DNA of 64,000 nt, from assembly GCA_964505385.1 (NCBI GenBank), contig CAZDIA010000010.1, positions 26,609 to 90,608 of the forward strand, in the 5' to 3' direction. This DNA is from SLJN01 sp964505385. Lineage in GTDB: Bacteria > Bacteroidota > Rhodothermia > Balneolales > Natronogracilivirgulaceae. Both the position numbers and the translations under genes were made by a program. The notes beneath the pieces were generated by a model, which ran no database searches, had not been told where the DNA came from, and worked only from the letters and a program-made list of their open reading frames with translations. Of this stretch, positions 18,436-27,298 are shown piece by piece. Position 1 is the first letter of the stretch, and the number at the start of each line of letters is the position of its first letter.

Positions 18436-19614
18436 TTATATTCTGCGATTATAATGTTCAGCAATTTCCGACATTGAATCACCACCATACTTTTCAAGAA
18501 AAGCGTTGGCCAGTACCGGCGCAATTACATTTTCAATAACGACCAATGCCCGGGGTAACGCACAGACATCAGAGCGCTCGTATCGCGTTGCCACTTTTTC
18601 CTTAGTATGCATATCCACTGTATCCAGAGGATTTAGCATCGTAGGGATAGGTTTTTTTATCCCACGTATTATCAGTGGCATACCGTTTGTTATACCACCT
18701 TCCAGCCCGCCTGCGCGATTCGTTTTTCGCTTAAACTCGCTGTTGTAAATTATTTCATCATGCACCTCATGTCCCGGACGGCTTCCGGATTCAAACCCCA
18801 TGCCGATCTCCACTCCTTTCATTGCCTGGGTACTCATAACCGCCTGAGCAAGTAATCCTTCGAGCTTTCTATCCCAGTGAGCATAAGTGCCCAGTCCAGC
18901 AGGCAATCCTGTAACCACAATTTCATAAACACCGCCTAAAGAAGATCCCTCTTTACGCCTTTTCTTAATTTCTGAAATCATGTTCTCAGAAAGTTTATCA
19001 TTAATACAGCGCACTTCGGATTCATCCGCTTTTTTGAACAGAGCTTCGGCTCCTTCCTCAATCAGGCTGTCGGTGTTTTCTCTTACCTCTTCCCAGGACT
19101 CATACCCGTATGACCCGATACGAAGTACATGGCCTCCGATTTCGATACCAAAATGTTTCAAAAACAACCTCGCTGTGCACGTGCAGGCTACCCGTATAGC
19201 TGTTTCGCGGGCGCTGGAACGCTCAATAGCCGGTCTGACATCATCAAACCGGTACTTCTGAGCACCAACCAGATCGGCGTGTCCGGGCCGTGGGACTGTT
19301 ATGGGATCTATCCCTTCTCCGGAACCTTCCACCGACATAACTTCAGGCCACCCGTCATCATCTTTTTCAAAAGCACGGTTCGGCATTTTCATGGCTACGG
19401 GACTTCCCATAGTTTTTCCAAAGCGCACCCCGGATACAATCTCGGGAGCGTCTTTCTCAAAAGCCATTCTGCCGCCTCTTCCGTATCCTTGCTGGCGGCG
19501 GGCGAGGTGAAATCCGATTTCTTCACGATTAACGGTAAGTCCGGCCGGCAAACCCTCTACTATACCAACAAGCTCTGGCCCGTGCGACTCCCCGGCTGTT
19601 AAATATCTGATCAT
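18436..19614 (-). CDS. aroC: Chorismate synthase
   Basis: A 392-residue protein starting MIRYLTAGESHGPELVGIVEG, the highly conserved AroC N-terminus, with RRQQGYGRGGRM near residue 38 and SRPGHEVHDEI, the other family signatures. It converts EPSP to chorismate using reduced FMN, the last shared step of aromatic amino-acid synthesis. It is embedded in an envelope-related operon between porQ and a TPR gene. Confidence 0.98.
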   Translation of the reverse strand: MIRYLTAGESHGPELVGIVEGLPAGLTVNREEIGFHLARRQQGYGRGGRMAFEKDAPEIVSGVRFGKTMGSPVAMKMPNRAFEKDDDGWPEVMSVEGSGEGIDPITVPRPGHADLVGAQKYRFDDVRPAIERSSARETAIRVACTCTARLFLKHFGIEIGGHVLRIGSYGYESWEEVRENTDSLIEEGAEALFKKADESEVRCINDKLSENMISEIKKRRKEGSSLGGVYEIVVTGLPAGLGTYAHWDRKLEGLLAQAVMSTQAMKGVEIGMGFESGSRPGHEVHDEIIYNSEFKRKTNRAGGLEGGITNGMPLIIRGIKKPIPTMLNPLDTVDMHTKEKVATRYERSDVCALPRALVVIENVIAPVLANAFLEKYGGDSMSEIAEHYNRRI

Positions 19615-19654
19615 ACTATGGTTAAATAATTAATATTTGTAAGAAAACTCAAAG

Positions 19655-20629
19655 CTATAGTCGCATCTGTACAGAAATTTGATTAAGCGCACCCACGTCG
19701 CTATAATTGGTCCGACTATAATCAAACCGAAACTGACTGACTTTGATGCCCAGTCCGATACCAACTCCGGCCAGGTCAATGCGATTATCAGCCTTTAACT
19801 CTTCACGCTGCTGATGATTGTATCCTATTCGCAAATTCACGTTTTCAGTAAACAGAAATTCGCCTCCGAAGTTGATATGTCGGAACAAATTGGAAGCGAA
19901 TCCCGGGTCTTCCTCGTCTTGGTGAACTGGCATATTCCATTGATTAAGTGAGTCAAAAGTCAGATTAAGACGCAATGGCAGGTGCGTCAACTTTCTGGAG
20001 ATCCCTGCACGTATATCAAGAGGCAGAGGTTCAGTTTCCTGGTCAAAGTTGGAAAGTTGCCTTCCAAGATGATTTATGGTGAATCCGGCATGTGTTTGAT
20101 CGTTTATGGTATACAACAAACCGGCCGAAACAGCAAGCGCTGAAGAAGAATAGGTGTCGTACGATGAAAAAATAGAATGCAGTGATACGCCTGCCTGAAG
20201 ATCCTCGGCAACAGGATACCCCCAGCCACCCGTGATGGATAAATCATAAGAACTAAAAGAGCCGATTTCTTCGCTCTCAGCATCGGTTCTGGTAAAATCA
20301 CCATAATCCAGAAATTTAATGCCAAAACCGAATGTGCCGTAATCCTGCACATCATAAACCCCCGAAGCCACACCCTGATTAATATCAGATAAGTAGCTCA
20401 GATAGGAAATACCAATTAAACGGTGCTGAACTTCATTTAGATAAGCCGGGTTGACCATAAATGCATTTGCGTCAGTTTGCGGCAAAGAAACCACATTCCC
20501 TCCTAAACCGGCAGTGTGCGGCGTCGAAGATGTTTGCAAAAACCGGTATACCCTGTCAAACTCTGAAGCAGAGGAAATGGCATTACCGGCAACCAGAATA
20601 AAAATCCATATAAATATCGTGGTTTTCAT
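19655..20629 (-). CDS. porQ: PorQ-like type IX secretion system / outer-membrane protein
   Basis: The ATG at 20629 yields a signal peptide (MKTTIFIWIFILVAGNAISS); an upstream GTG/ATG extension is not needed. The mature 300 residues form a PorV/PorQ-type barrel: SSTPHTAGLGGNVVSLPQTDANAFMVNP near the N-terminus, then repeated amphipathic strands including LPLDIRAGISRKLTHLPLRL. PorQ is an outer-membrane component linked to type IX secretion and surface attachment in Bacteroidota. No other type IX genes or C-terminal sorting domains are visible here. It heads the operon with aroC, 40 nt away. Confidence 0.82.
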   Translation of the reverse strand: MKTTIFIWIFILVAGNAISSASEFDRVYRFLQTSSTPHTAGLGGNVVSLPQTDANAFMVNPAYLNEVQHRLIGISYLSYLSDINQGVASGVYDVQDYGTFGFGIKFLDYGDFTRTDAESEEIGSFSSYDLSITGGWGYPVAEDLQAGVSLHSIFSSYDTYSSSALAVSAGLLYTINDQTHAGFTINHLGRQLSNFDQETEPLPLDIRAGISRKLTHLPLRLNLTFDSLNQWNMPVHQDEEDPGFASNLFRHINFGGEFLFTENVNLRIGYNHQQREELKADNRIDLAGVGIGLGIKVSQFRFDYSRTNYSDVGALNQISVQMRL

Positions 20630-20656
20630 TAATAATCGGTATATTTGACGGGTTAT

Positions 20657-20688
20657 GCACATGTGCTATTTTGGTATTGGTATTGGTA
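20657..20688. repeat. Palindrome and triple hexamer between porQ and mlaE
   Basis: The divergent 95-nt gap contains the perfect 10-bp palindrome GCACATGTGC (20657-20666) and three exact tandem copies of TTGGTA (20671-20688). Together they could be an operator or a slip-prone spacer in a divergent promoter region, but neither function is shown. Confidence 0.5.
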
Positions 20689-20724
20689 TAGGTGCGGCTT
20701 CAGATATAATAAGTAAAAGGTAAA

Positions 20725-21465
20725 TTGGCTAATTTATTACACGAGCTCGGGCGGTATTGCAGATTACTATATGAGGCATTAAGGTCATCAACGGAATTTA
20801 ATAAATATAGTAAAAACCTCATCAATGAAATGATCAAAACGGGATATGATTCCCTGCCGATCGTTATTCTTGCGGGTTTTTTTACGGGTGCAGTGATGAC
20901 TATTCAAACGGCTTATCAATTAGTAGCTGCATTTATTCCTCCTTCCACCATCGGAGCCATTGTTACGCAGTCGCTTATTATAGAACTTGCGGCAGTGATA
21001 CCGGGCCTTGTGCTTGCCGGCAGGGTTGGTGCCAGAATTACGACAGAGCTCGGCACGATGTCGGTAAGTGAACAAATTGACGCTTTGGAATCAATGGGTT
21101 TTAACTCTGTTACCTACCTGGTCATGCCACGAATAATAGCCGGAGTGCTGATGTTCCCGGTTATTTATATCGCTGCGTCGACAGCAGGAATCGGGGGTGG
21201 CGTTTTAGCCGGTTGGGTTACCGCATCGGTATCAGTAAGTGATTTTATGATTGGCTCACGAAGCGTATTTCTGCCTTGGGATGTAATGTTTGGTGTGGTA
21301 AAATCGTTTGTATTCGGATTCATCATTACATCCATTGCGTGCTATAAAGGTTATTACGCATCCGGAGGTGCTGAAGGAGTCGGCAACGCGACAACACAAG
21401 CGACCGTACTGGCGTGTATTTATATTTTATTGGCTGATCTTTCCCTCGCCGCGCTCTTATTATAA
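20725..21465 (+). CDS. mlaE: MlaE-family ABC transporter permease
   Basis: A 246-residue permease with five to six hydrophobic helices and the MlaE hallmarks: GFFTGAVMTIQTAYQL near residue 53, ELAAVIPGLVLAGRVGARITTELGTM near 92-118, and a C-terminal STQAT-like segment (GNATTQATV). The only available start is TTG at 20725, since an in-frame TAA lies at 20710-20712; AAAGG just upstream supports it. With MlaF and MlaD it moves phospholipids between the membranes to keep outer-membrane asymmetry. MlaF begins 11 nt after the stop. Confidence 0.94.
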   Translation: MANLLHELGRYCRLLYEALRSSTEFNKYSKNLINEMIKTGYDSLPIVILAGFFTGAVMTIQTAYQLVAAFIPPSTIGAIVTQSLIIELAAVIPGLVLAGRVGARITTELGTMSVSEQIDALESMGFNSVTYLVMPRIIAGVLMFPVIYIAASTAGIGGGVLAGWVTASVSVSDFMIGSRSVFLPWDVMFGVVKSFVFGFIITSIACYKGYYASGGAEGVGNATTQATVLACIYILLADLSLAALLL

Positions 21466-21475
21466 TGTATTTAAA

Positions 21476-22231
21476 ATGATCCAGATCAAAAACTTAACAA
21501 AATCATTCGGCTCCAATTTAGTTTGGGAAAATGTTAACCTCGACATCGAGGAAGGTGAAACTCTTGCGATTATAGGTAAATCCGGATCAGGGAAATCAGT
21601 TTTAATGAAGCATATCAACGCACTGATGCAACCCGACGAAGGAATTGTACTTATTAAAGGACAAAATGTCTTTGATGTAGCGTATGCCGAGCTGCGTCGT
21701 ATCCGCCAAACATTCGGGATTCTTTTCCAGGGAGCTGCCCTGTTTGATTCTATTACCGCTTTTGATAATGTTGCATTCCCGCTGCGTTATTTCACCTCGT
21801 TCTCTGAATCTGAAATTGAAGACCGGGCAATGGATTGCCTCAGGCAGGTCAACCTGGCTGATATCGGTACCAAAACAACCGCTGAACTTTCAGGAGGTAT
21901 GCGCAAAAGGGTTGGCCTTGCGCGTGCTATCGTCCTGGAACCTGAATGCTTATTATATGATGAGCCAACTTCCGGGTTGGATCCCGAAACATCAGATGAG
22001 ATAAACGATTTGATTTTACGCATGGCCGATGAACTTGAAATTACTTCGGTCGTCGTTACCCATGATATGCACAGCGTACTTAAAGTAGCTGACAAAGCAG
22101 CATTTATTGACAAACAAAAACTTAGCTGGTACGGCACTGTTGATGATATGCAGCAATCAGATCATGACGACTTATTGCGTTTTATCAGTGCCAGTGAGTA
22201 TCAAATTACCCAAACCGGAGTCCAGTCTTGA
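21476..22231 (+). CDS. mlaF: MlaF-like ABC transporter ATP-binding protein
   Basis: From ATG 21476 the protein is 251 residues (a longer frame from 21308 lies inside mlaE and is a shadow). Walker A is GKSGSGKS (about 34-41), the ABC signature LSGGMRKR, Walker B LLYDEPTSGLD, and the switch His in VVTHDM. It powers the MlaE permease. mlaD starts inside its stop codon (TTGA overlap), so all three genes form a translationally linked operon. Confidence 0.95.
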   Translation: MIQIKNLTKSFGSNLVWENVNLDIEEGETLAIIGKSGSGKSVLMKHINALMQPDEGIVLIKGQNVFDVAYAELRRIRQTFGILFQGAALFDSITAFDNVAFPLRYFTSFSESEIEDRAMDCLRQVNLADIGTKTTAELSGGMRKRVGLARAIVLEPECLLYDEPTSGLDPETSDEINDLILRMADELEITSVVVTHDMHSVLKVADKAAFIDKQKLSWYGTVDDMQQSDHDDLLRFISASEYQITQTGVQS

Positions 22232-23160
22232 ATAGATTTAAAAATGAAATCAAAGTAGGTCTAACTATCCTCGTTGCTATACTCGTAGCATTTATTGGAT
22301 TTCGCATTCTTCAGGATATCCCGTTTTTCGGCAGATCATTCCAGTTATACAGCCACTTTGAGCATGTTGAAGGGGTTACACCGGGCACGACGATTTACAT
22401 GTCCGGAGTGAGAGTGGGATCGGTTCGCCAGGTACAATTTACCGATACGGACAGCATCCGCGTTGATATGAGTTTTTCAGATATTGAAGGGATACCTAAA
22501 AATTCGATCGCATCAATCGAGGCAACTGATTTACTCGGTTCCCGGGCTGTAATCATTCACAGGTCTGATCACCCCGAGTTTATTGAAGAAGGAGGATTTA
22601 TCGAAGGCAGGTTCGATACCGGCCTGCAGGGACGACTGGAAGAGTATGGTGATGATATAGCTCCCAAAGTTTCTGATGCGACGGACAATATGAGTTCAGT
22701 ATTCCGGGAAATCGATATTCTTCTGAAAGACGGCGGCCGCCAGGACCTTGAAGGCACGCTATCAAACCTGAACCGAACGACCCACAATGTTGACCAGCTG
22801 GTGGATGAAAAAAATGAGGATCTGGCACACGCAATTGACCAATTCAACAAAATCCTTGCAAACCTGGACACCCTAAGCACCGGGCGTGATGAGCAGGTAG
22901 ATACGCTTCTCACAAATCTCGAGGAAACCAGCAGAGAAATGAAGACCATTTCCCGCGAGTTAAGTGGCCTCAGTGGTGGATTAAATGAAACCGTTGAAAA
23001 ACTAAACCGGGGAGAAGGCTCCCTCGGAATGATGCTCAACGACCCATCACTCTATAATAACCTGGACAGCCTCGCAGTTGAATTGAATACCGCGGCAAAA
23101 AAGCTAAACGAAGACCCGCGGCACTTTCTCAAGCATATGCGATTGATTGATATCTTTTAA
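22228..23160 (+). CDS. mlaD: MlaD-family MCE-domain substrate-binding protein
   Basis: The start is a TTG at 22228 overlapping the mlaF stop (TTGA). The 310-residue protein has an N-terminal TM helix (about 10-28, VGLTILVAILVAFIGFRIL), one MCE domain (about 37-115, with GVTPGTTIYMSGVRVGSV), and a long helical tail of about 170 residues that may form a tunnel or coiled coil. MCE proteins carry lipids across the periplasm. The long tail places it closer to tail-bearing MCE proteins than to compact E. coli MlaD. Confidence 0.92.
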   Translation: MNRFKNEIKVGLTILVAILVAFIGFRILQDIPFFGRSFQLYSHFEHVEGVTPGTTIYMSGVRVGSVRQVQFTDTDSIRVDMSFSDIEGIPKNSIASIEATDLLGSRAVIIHRSDHPEFIEEGGFIEGRFDTGLQGRLEEYGDDIAPKVSDATDNMSSVFREIDILLKDGGRQDLEGTLSNLNRTTHNVDQLVDEKNEDLAHAIDQFNKILANLDTLSTGRDEQVDTLLTNLEETSREMKTISRELSGLSGGLNETVEKLNRGEGSLGMMLNDPSLYNNLDSLAVELNTAAKKLNEDPRHFLKHMRLIDIF

Positions 23161-23297
23161 AAAGAAAAATCGGGCGATAGCCGTTTATAATAGTGTATTG
23201 TCTTTTGAAGTTAAGTACAGAAGCTGGTATCTTACCAAGCTATTTTCTTAACAGAATTTTCATTTAATAAAAAGTATAAGATTACGACAGAGGGCAT

Positions 23298-25433
23298 ATG
23301 GGTTTAATGCAAAGACTGAGACAGGGTACCAAAGTTACTGTTTGGTTACTTGTTATCTCATTCGGTGTTTTGTGGGTACTGGCCGATACTCAGGTATTTG
23401 ATTCGGTTATGACAGGCCCGCAGGCTATGGGCGAAGTAAATCGCGAAACCATAGAATGGGAAGAGTTCAATCAGCGCGTAAATATGTATACCGACCAATA
23501 CCGGGAACAAACAGGCGAGGGCCCCGATATGGAAATGCGGGCTCAATATGAGCGTCAAGCGTGGGAAGACCTCATCGCCGACAAGGTGATGAAACAAAAA
23601 ATGAATGAAATGGGACTCACCGTTACCGACTCCGAATTAATGGATATGGTATTTGGTGATAATCCCGCTCCGTTTATTCAGGAACAATTTGCAGGGCCTG
23701 ACGGCGAGGTTGACCAGCAGGCGTTACAGGCCGCAATTCAGGCACCGGAAAACGAACCGATCTGGCGACAAGTAGAGGTACAACTGCGCGAACAACGCCG
23801 ACAGGAAAAATTGAATCAAATTATCGAATCTTCGATCGCTATCAGCGACCACGAAGTTGAACGTGAATACAGAAGGCAAAACTCCTCTGTCGACTTTGAA
23901 TTCCTGCGGTTCCCGTTAGCTGAAGTCAGCGATGATGAAATTGAGGTTTCTGAATCTGAATTGCGCGATTTCTATGATAATAACCAGGATAAATTCAAAA
24001 GAAGTAAAACCTGGAATATCAGTTTTGTCTCATTCAGTAAAGAGCCCACTCGAGAAGATACACTTAACATTAAAGATGAGTTAAGTCAATTGCGCGATCA
24101 ATTTGCTGAAACCGAAGATCATAGCTCATTCCTTGAAGCGCAACAAACCGAGACCGGGGTGTATGATGATTTCCTTCGCCCCGATGAAATTCGCCGTGAA
24201 CACCTCGAAGCTTATACCCTGGAAGTAGGAGAAGTTAGCGAACCATATGTTTATGAAGACAAGGTTCATATGGTGAAACTACTGGAGACACGGCCTTCAG
24301 ACCAAACCTATACCCGCGTCCGTGAAATTGAATTACAATTTGATGATGATAATCGCGGAGAGGCTGAGCAACAAGCCAATGAATTGCTCCAACGAGCCCG
24401 CGACGGTGAGAACTTCTCCGGCCTTGCTCGAAATTATAGTGATGACAGTGATCGAGCCGAACGGGGTGGCGAAGTAGGTTTCATTAGCCAGGACGGCCGG
24501 GACGCTCCGATTGGAAGTGAAATTTTCAGCGCTGCAATCGGTGAGTATATCGGACCTTTTGAGTCCGACAATTCATTCTACATCTACGAAATTGTCGACC
24601 GCTCTGATGAAGATATCCGTTTTGCTGATTTAAGCAGAAACATCGAGGCTGATGCTGCCCAGACTATTGAACAACAGGCTCGCGCTGCCGATGACTTCAG
24701 TGTTTTTGCCAATGATAACGGTTTTGAAGAAGAAGCAGAACTTGAGGGCTACGAAATTGAAAGCGGCGTTGCAACAGATGGAAACCCGATGATATCCGGG
24801 CTCGGACAAAGCAACATCGTTCTGAACGAGCTTGAATACCTGGATGACGGCGATATCTCAGAACCTATTGAAACCGAGGACTATTTTTATGTCATCAAAG
24901 TTGATGAAATTGAGCCCGAAGGATATCGCTCTTTCAGTGAAGTTGAGGAACAGGTAAGAGAGTTAGTTCTCGAAAGAAAGCGGGTAGAAGCGCTTAAGGA
25001 ACGCGTCGCTTCCATGATTGATGAATACGGAGCTGATTTGAATGCGCTCGCTGAAGCTTCAGGCCACTCCGTACAATCCGCAACGCAAATCAATCTCGGT
25101 GAAAACTCACTTCCTGATGCAGGGAATGAACCCGCTGTAATCGGAGCTGCATTTGGAGTAGATATTGGCGAGGTTTCCCGACCTGTTGGCGGTGATAATG
25201 GCGTATTTGTAATTCGAGTTGAAGACCGGCAGGAAGCTGATTTAGCCGAACTCACTGATGATGAACGTGAGCAGATCCGCCAGCAACTCCAGCAAACCCG
25301 CATGATGGCCTTCGGCAACGTTTGGATGGATCGCATTAAGGCGGATGCTGATGTGCAGGATCACCGGGGAATTCGCAGAGAAGCTGCCGGACAGCAACAG
25401 CAGCAACAACAACAAGCTCCCGGTGGCTTGTAA
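23298..25433 (+). CDS. PpiD/SurA-like membrane-anchored peptidyl-prolyl isomerase
   Basis: A 711-residue protein with one N-terminal TM (about 14-30, VTVWLLVISFGVLWVLA), a SurA_N-like chaperone region (about 45-190) and a PpiC rotamase (parvulin) domain at about 335-435, with ARNYSDDSDRAERGGEVGFI its clearest signature; flanking regions near 235-320 and 520-560 look like further degenerate parvulin repeats. It would help fold exported proteins at the periplasmic side of the inner membrane. The C-terminus ends in a run of nine Gln residues (with a Gly before it). It is followed by a strong terminator. Confidence 0.9.
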   Translation: MGLMQRLRQGTKVTVWLLVISFGVLWVLADTQVFDSVMTGPQAMGEVNRETIEWEEFNQRVNMYTDQYREQTGEGPDMEMRAQYERQAWEDLIADKVMKQKMNEMGLTVTDSELMDMVFGDNPAPFIQEQFAGPDGEVDQQALQAAIQAPENEPIWRQVEVQLREQRRQEKLNQIIESSIAISDHEVEREYRRQNSSVDFEFLRFPLAEVSDDEIEVSESELRDFYDNNQDKFKRSKTWNISFVSFSKEPTREDTLNIKDELSQLRDQFAETEDHSSFLEAQQTETGVYDDFLRPDEIRREHLEAYTLEVGEVSEPYVYEDKVHMVKLLETRPSDQTYTRVREIELQFDDDNRGEAEQQANELLQRARDGENFSGLARNYSDDSDRAERGGEVGFISQDGRDAPIGSEIFSAAIGEYIGPFESDNSFYIYEIVDRSDEDIRFADLSRNIEADAAQTIEQQARAADDFSVFANDNGFEEEAELEGYEIESGVATDGNPMISGLGQSNIVLNELEYLDDGDISEPIETEDYFYVIKVDEIEPEGYRSFSEVEEQVRELVLERKRVEALKERVASMIDEYGADLNALAEASGHSVQSATQINLGENSLPDAGNEPAVIGAAFGVDIGEVSRPVGGDNGVFVIRVEDRQEADLAELTDDEREQIRQQLQQTRMMAFGNVWMDRIKADADVQDHRGIRREAAGQQQQQQQQAPGGL

Positions 25434-25470
25434 TCCTGTTTCTGATTCAGCAATTTTTCATGATTTGCAG

Positions 25471-25507
25471 AAATGCGGCAGGATCACTGATTCTGTCGCA
25501 TTTTTTT
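25471..25507 (+). terminator. Intrinsic terminator after the PpiD-like gene
   Basis: AAATGCGGCAG (25471-25481) pairs with CTGTCGCATTT (25493-25503), an 11-bp stem with one G-U pair and an 11-nt loop, followed by a run of seven T. It lies 38 nt after the stop and before ribD. Confidence 0.82.
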
Positions 25508-25545
25508 ATATATCCGTTTTTCCGGGCGAATAAAACTCACAAGTG

Positions 25546-26676
25546 ATGACACAACAATTTTCCAAAACTGATGAGAAATGGATGAGACGAGCCATTCAAC
25601 TCGCCCAAAAAGCTGCCGGGCACGTTTCACCAAACCCGATGGTCGGATGTGTTATTGTTTCTTCAGATGGTAAAAAAATCGGAGAAGGTTATCACGAAAG
25701 ATTCGGTGCTCCTCATGCGGAAATTAATGCGATCAACAGTGTCCGGGACAAAAGCGAACTCTTGGATGCTACACTTTATGTAACTCTTGAGCCATGCTCC
25801 CACACCGGTAAAACACCTGCCTGCGTAAGCGAACTTATTGATTTGCCACTCAAACGCGTTGTCGTCGGGATGGTGGATCCTAATCCGGAGGTGAATGGGG
25901 AGGGGCTGGAAATCCTGCGTAGTCAGGGAAAATTCCAGGTGGATCAGGGGTGCCTGGAAAAAGAAATAAGCCGGCTTAATGAAGCATTCATCCACTACAT
26001 GCGATTCGGCAAACCGTTTATTACTTTAAAAATAGCCCAGACAGCCGATGGCTACATAGCAGCACCGGATGGTAATTCAAAGTGGATCAGCGGTAAAGAA
26101 GCGCGCAAAAGAGTTCACTTGTGGCGCAGTCAGTACGATGCGGTTATGATCGGCAAAACAACCGCTGAGCTGGATAACCCCAAGCTGTCTGTTCGACATG
26201 TCGAAGGCCGGCAACCCTACAGAATCGTCATAGACGGGGATTTGGAATTATCTAATGAGCTGAACCTCTTTTCCGATCAGCACGAAGAAAAAACCATTGT
26301 GCTTACCCATAACAAAGATCAATATGAAAGCATCGCTGATCCGATGCTTAATTTACTTAAATCCAATTATTTTCGGGGAGAAACAATCCTTGTCGGTAAG
26401 CATGAAGGCCATACTGATTTAGATAATGCAATTTTGCAACTGAGTAAGAAAAAAATTACCTCGGTTTTAGTTGAGGCCGGCAGTCAACTTGCCTCTGCTA
26501 TGATTAGGGAAAATCTTGTAGATAAATTACATTTGTTTATAGCACCCAAAGTATTGGGCGGGGGAACCCGTTCTGTTATCGGCGCCGGTATCAACCGGAT
26601 GGAAGATATTATTGAACTCCATGAAACTTCATGGGAACAGGTTGGTAATGATATGTTATTAACCGGATATTTTTAA
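25546..26676 (+). CDS. ribD: Bifunctional riboflavin biosynthesis deaminase/reductase
   Basis: The ATG at 25546 is preferred to the GTG one codon upstream. The 376-residue protein has an N-terminal deaminase (HAE near residue 49, PCSHTGKTPAC near 74-84, giving the zinc site) and a C-terminal reductase (LKIAQTADGYIA, then GGGTRSVIG). It carries out the second and third steps of riboflavin synthesis. ribE follows after 19 nt. No FMN riboswitch is visible upstream, only the terminator of the previous gene. Confidence 0.97.
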   Translation: MTQQFSKTDEKWMRRAIQLAQKAAGHVSPNPMVGCVIVSSDGKKIGEGYHERFGAPHAEINAINSVRDKSELLDATLYVTLEPCSHTGKTPACVSELIDLPLKRVVVGMVDPNPEVNGEGLEILRSQGKFQVDQGCLEKEISRLNEAFIHYMRFGKPFITLKIAQTADGYIAAPDGNSKWISGKEARKRVHLWRSQYDAVMIGKTTAELDNPKLSVRHVEGRQPYRIVIDGDLELSNELNLFSDQHEEKTIVLTHNKDQYESIADPMLNLLKSNYFRGETILVGKHEGHTDLDNAILQLSKKKITSVLVEAGSQLASAMIRENLVDKLHLFIAPKVLGGGTRSVIGAGINRMEDIIELHETSWEQVGNDMLLTGYF

Positions 26677-26695
26677 CACTTAAATCATAAAAACT

Positions 26696-27298
26696 ATGTT
26701 TAACGGAATTGTTGAATCAACCGGAAAAATATTAGACATTCAGAATTTAAAAGGTGGTAAGGAATTTAAAATTGAATGGAGAAATGCCGGCGATCTGGAT
26801 ATAGATGACAGCATCAGTATCGAAGGGGTTTGCCAAACGGTTGTTGAACAGCAAGCGAACACTTTTAACGTACAGGCAGTGGAAGAGACTTTGCGAAAAA
26901 CTAATTTTTCCGATATAAAAGTTGGAGATCTTGTAAACCTTGAACGTTCGCTTACCCTCAATCAACCACTCGACGGCCACATTGTTCAGGGGCATGTAGA
27001 TACCACCGGAACCATCCATAAGTTTGAAGAGGAGGGCGCCGACTGGCTGCTGGATATAACCTTTGATGATGATCAGTGGGGAGATATGATCGTTGGCCGG
27101 GGTAGCATTGCAATTGACGGCATTAGCTTTACTGTAGCGGATTTAAAACCGGGTTTATTCCGGGTTGCAGTTATCCCTTATACCTATGAAATAACCTCAC
27201 TGCAACAAAAGAAAGCCGGTGACAGGGTAAATTTGGAATTCGATATACTCGGCAAATACGTGATCAGATACTTGCAGCGCCGCGACGAAGAAAATTAA
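26696..27298 (+). CDS. ribE: Riboflavin synthase alpha chain
   Basis: A 200-residue protein made of two lumazine-binding barrels, each beginning with the typical pattern: MFNGIVESTGKI at residue 1 and GHIVQGHVDTTGTI near 95. It dismutates 6,7-dimethyl-8-ribityllumazine to riboflavin. Its TAA (27296-27298) overlaps the TAA of the convergent lptD gene (27295-27297 on the other strand) so the two genes end on the same TTAA. Confidence 0.97.
   Translation: MFNGIVESTGKILDIQNLKGGKEFKIEWRNAGDLDIDDSISIEGVCQTVVEQQANTFNVQAVEETLRKTNFSDIKVGDLVNLERSLTLNQPLDGHIVQGHVDTTGTIHKFEEEGADWLLDITFDDDQWGDMIVGRGSIAIDGISFTVADLKPGLFRVAVIPYTYEITSLQQKKAGDRVNLEFDILGKYVIRYLQRRDEEN

Noticed and set aside
22569..23039. 156-codon frame antisense to mlaD
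   Set aside because: Ser/Arg-rich shadow of a well-supported MCE gene.
25434..25545. FMN riboswitch before ribD
   Set aside because: The gap is only about 110 nt and contains the terminator of the previous gene; I see no room for the conserved multi-helix RNA.
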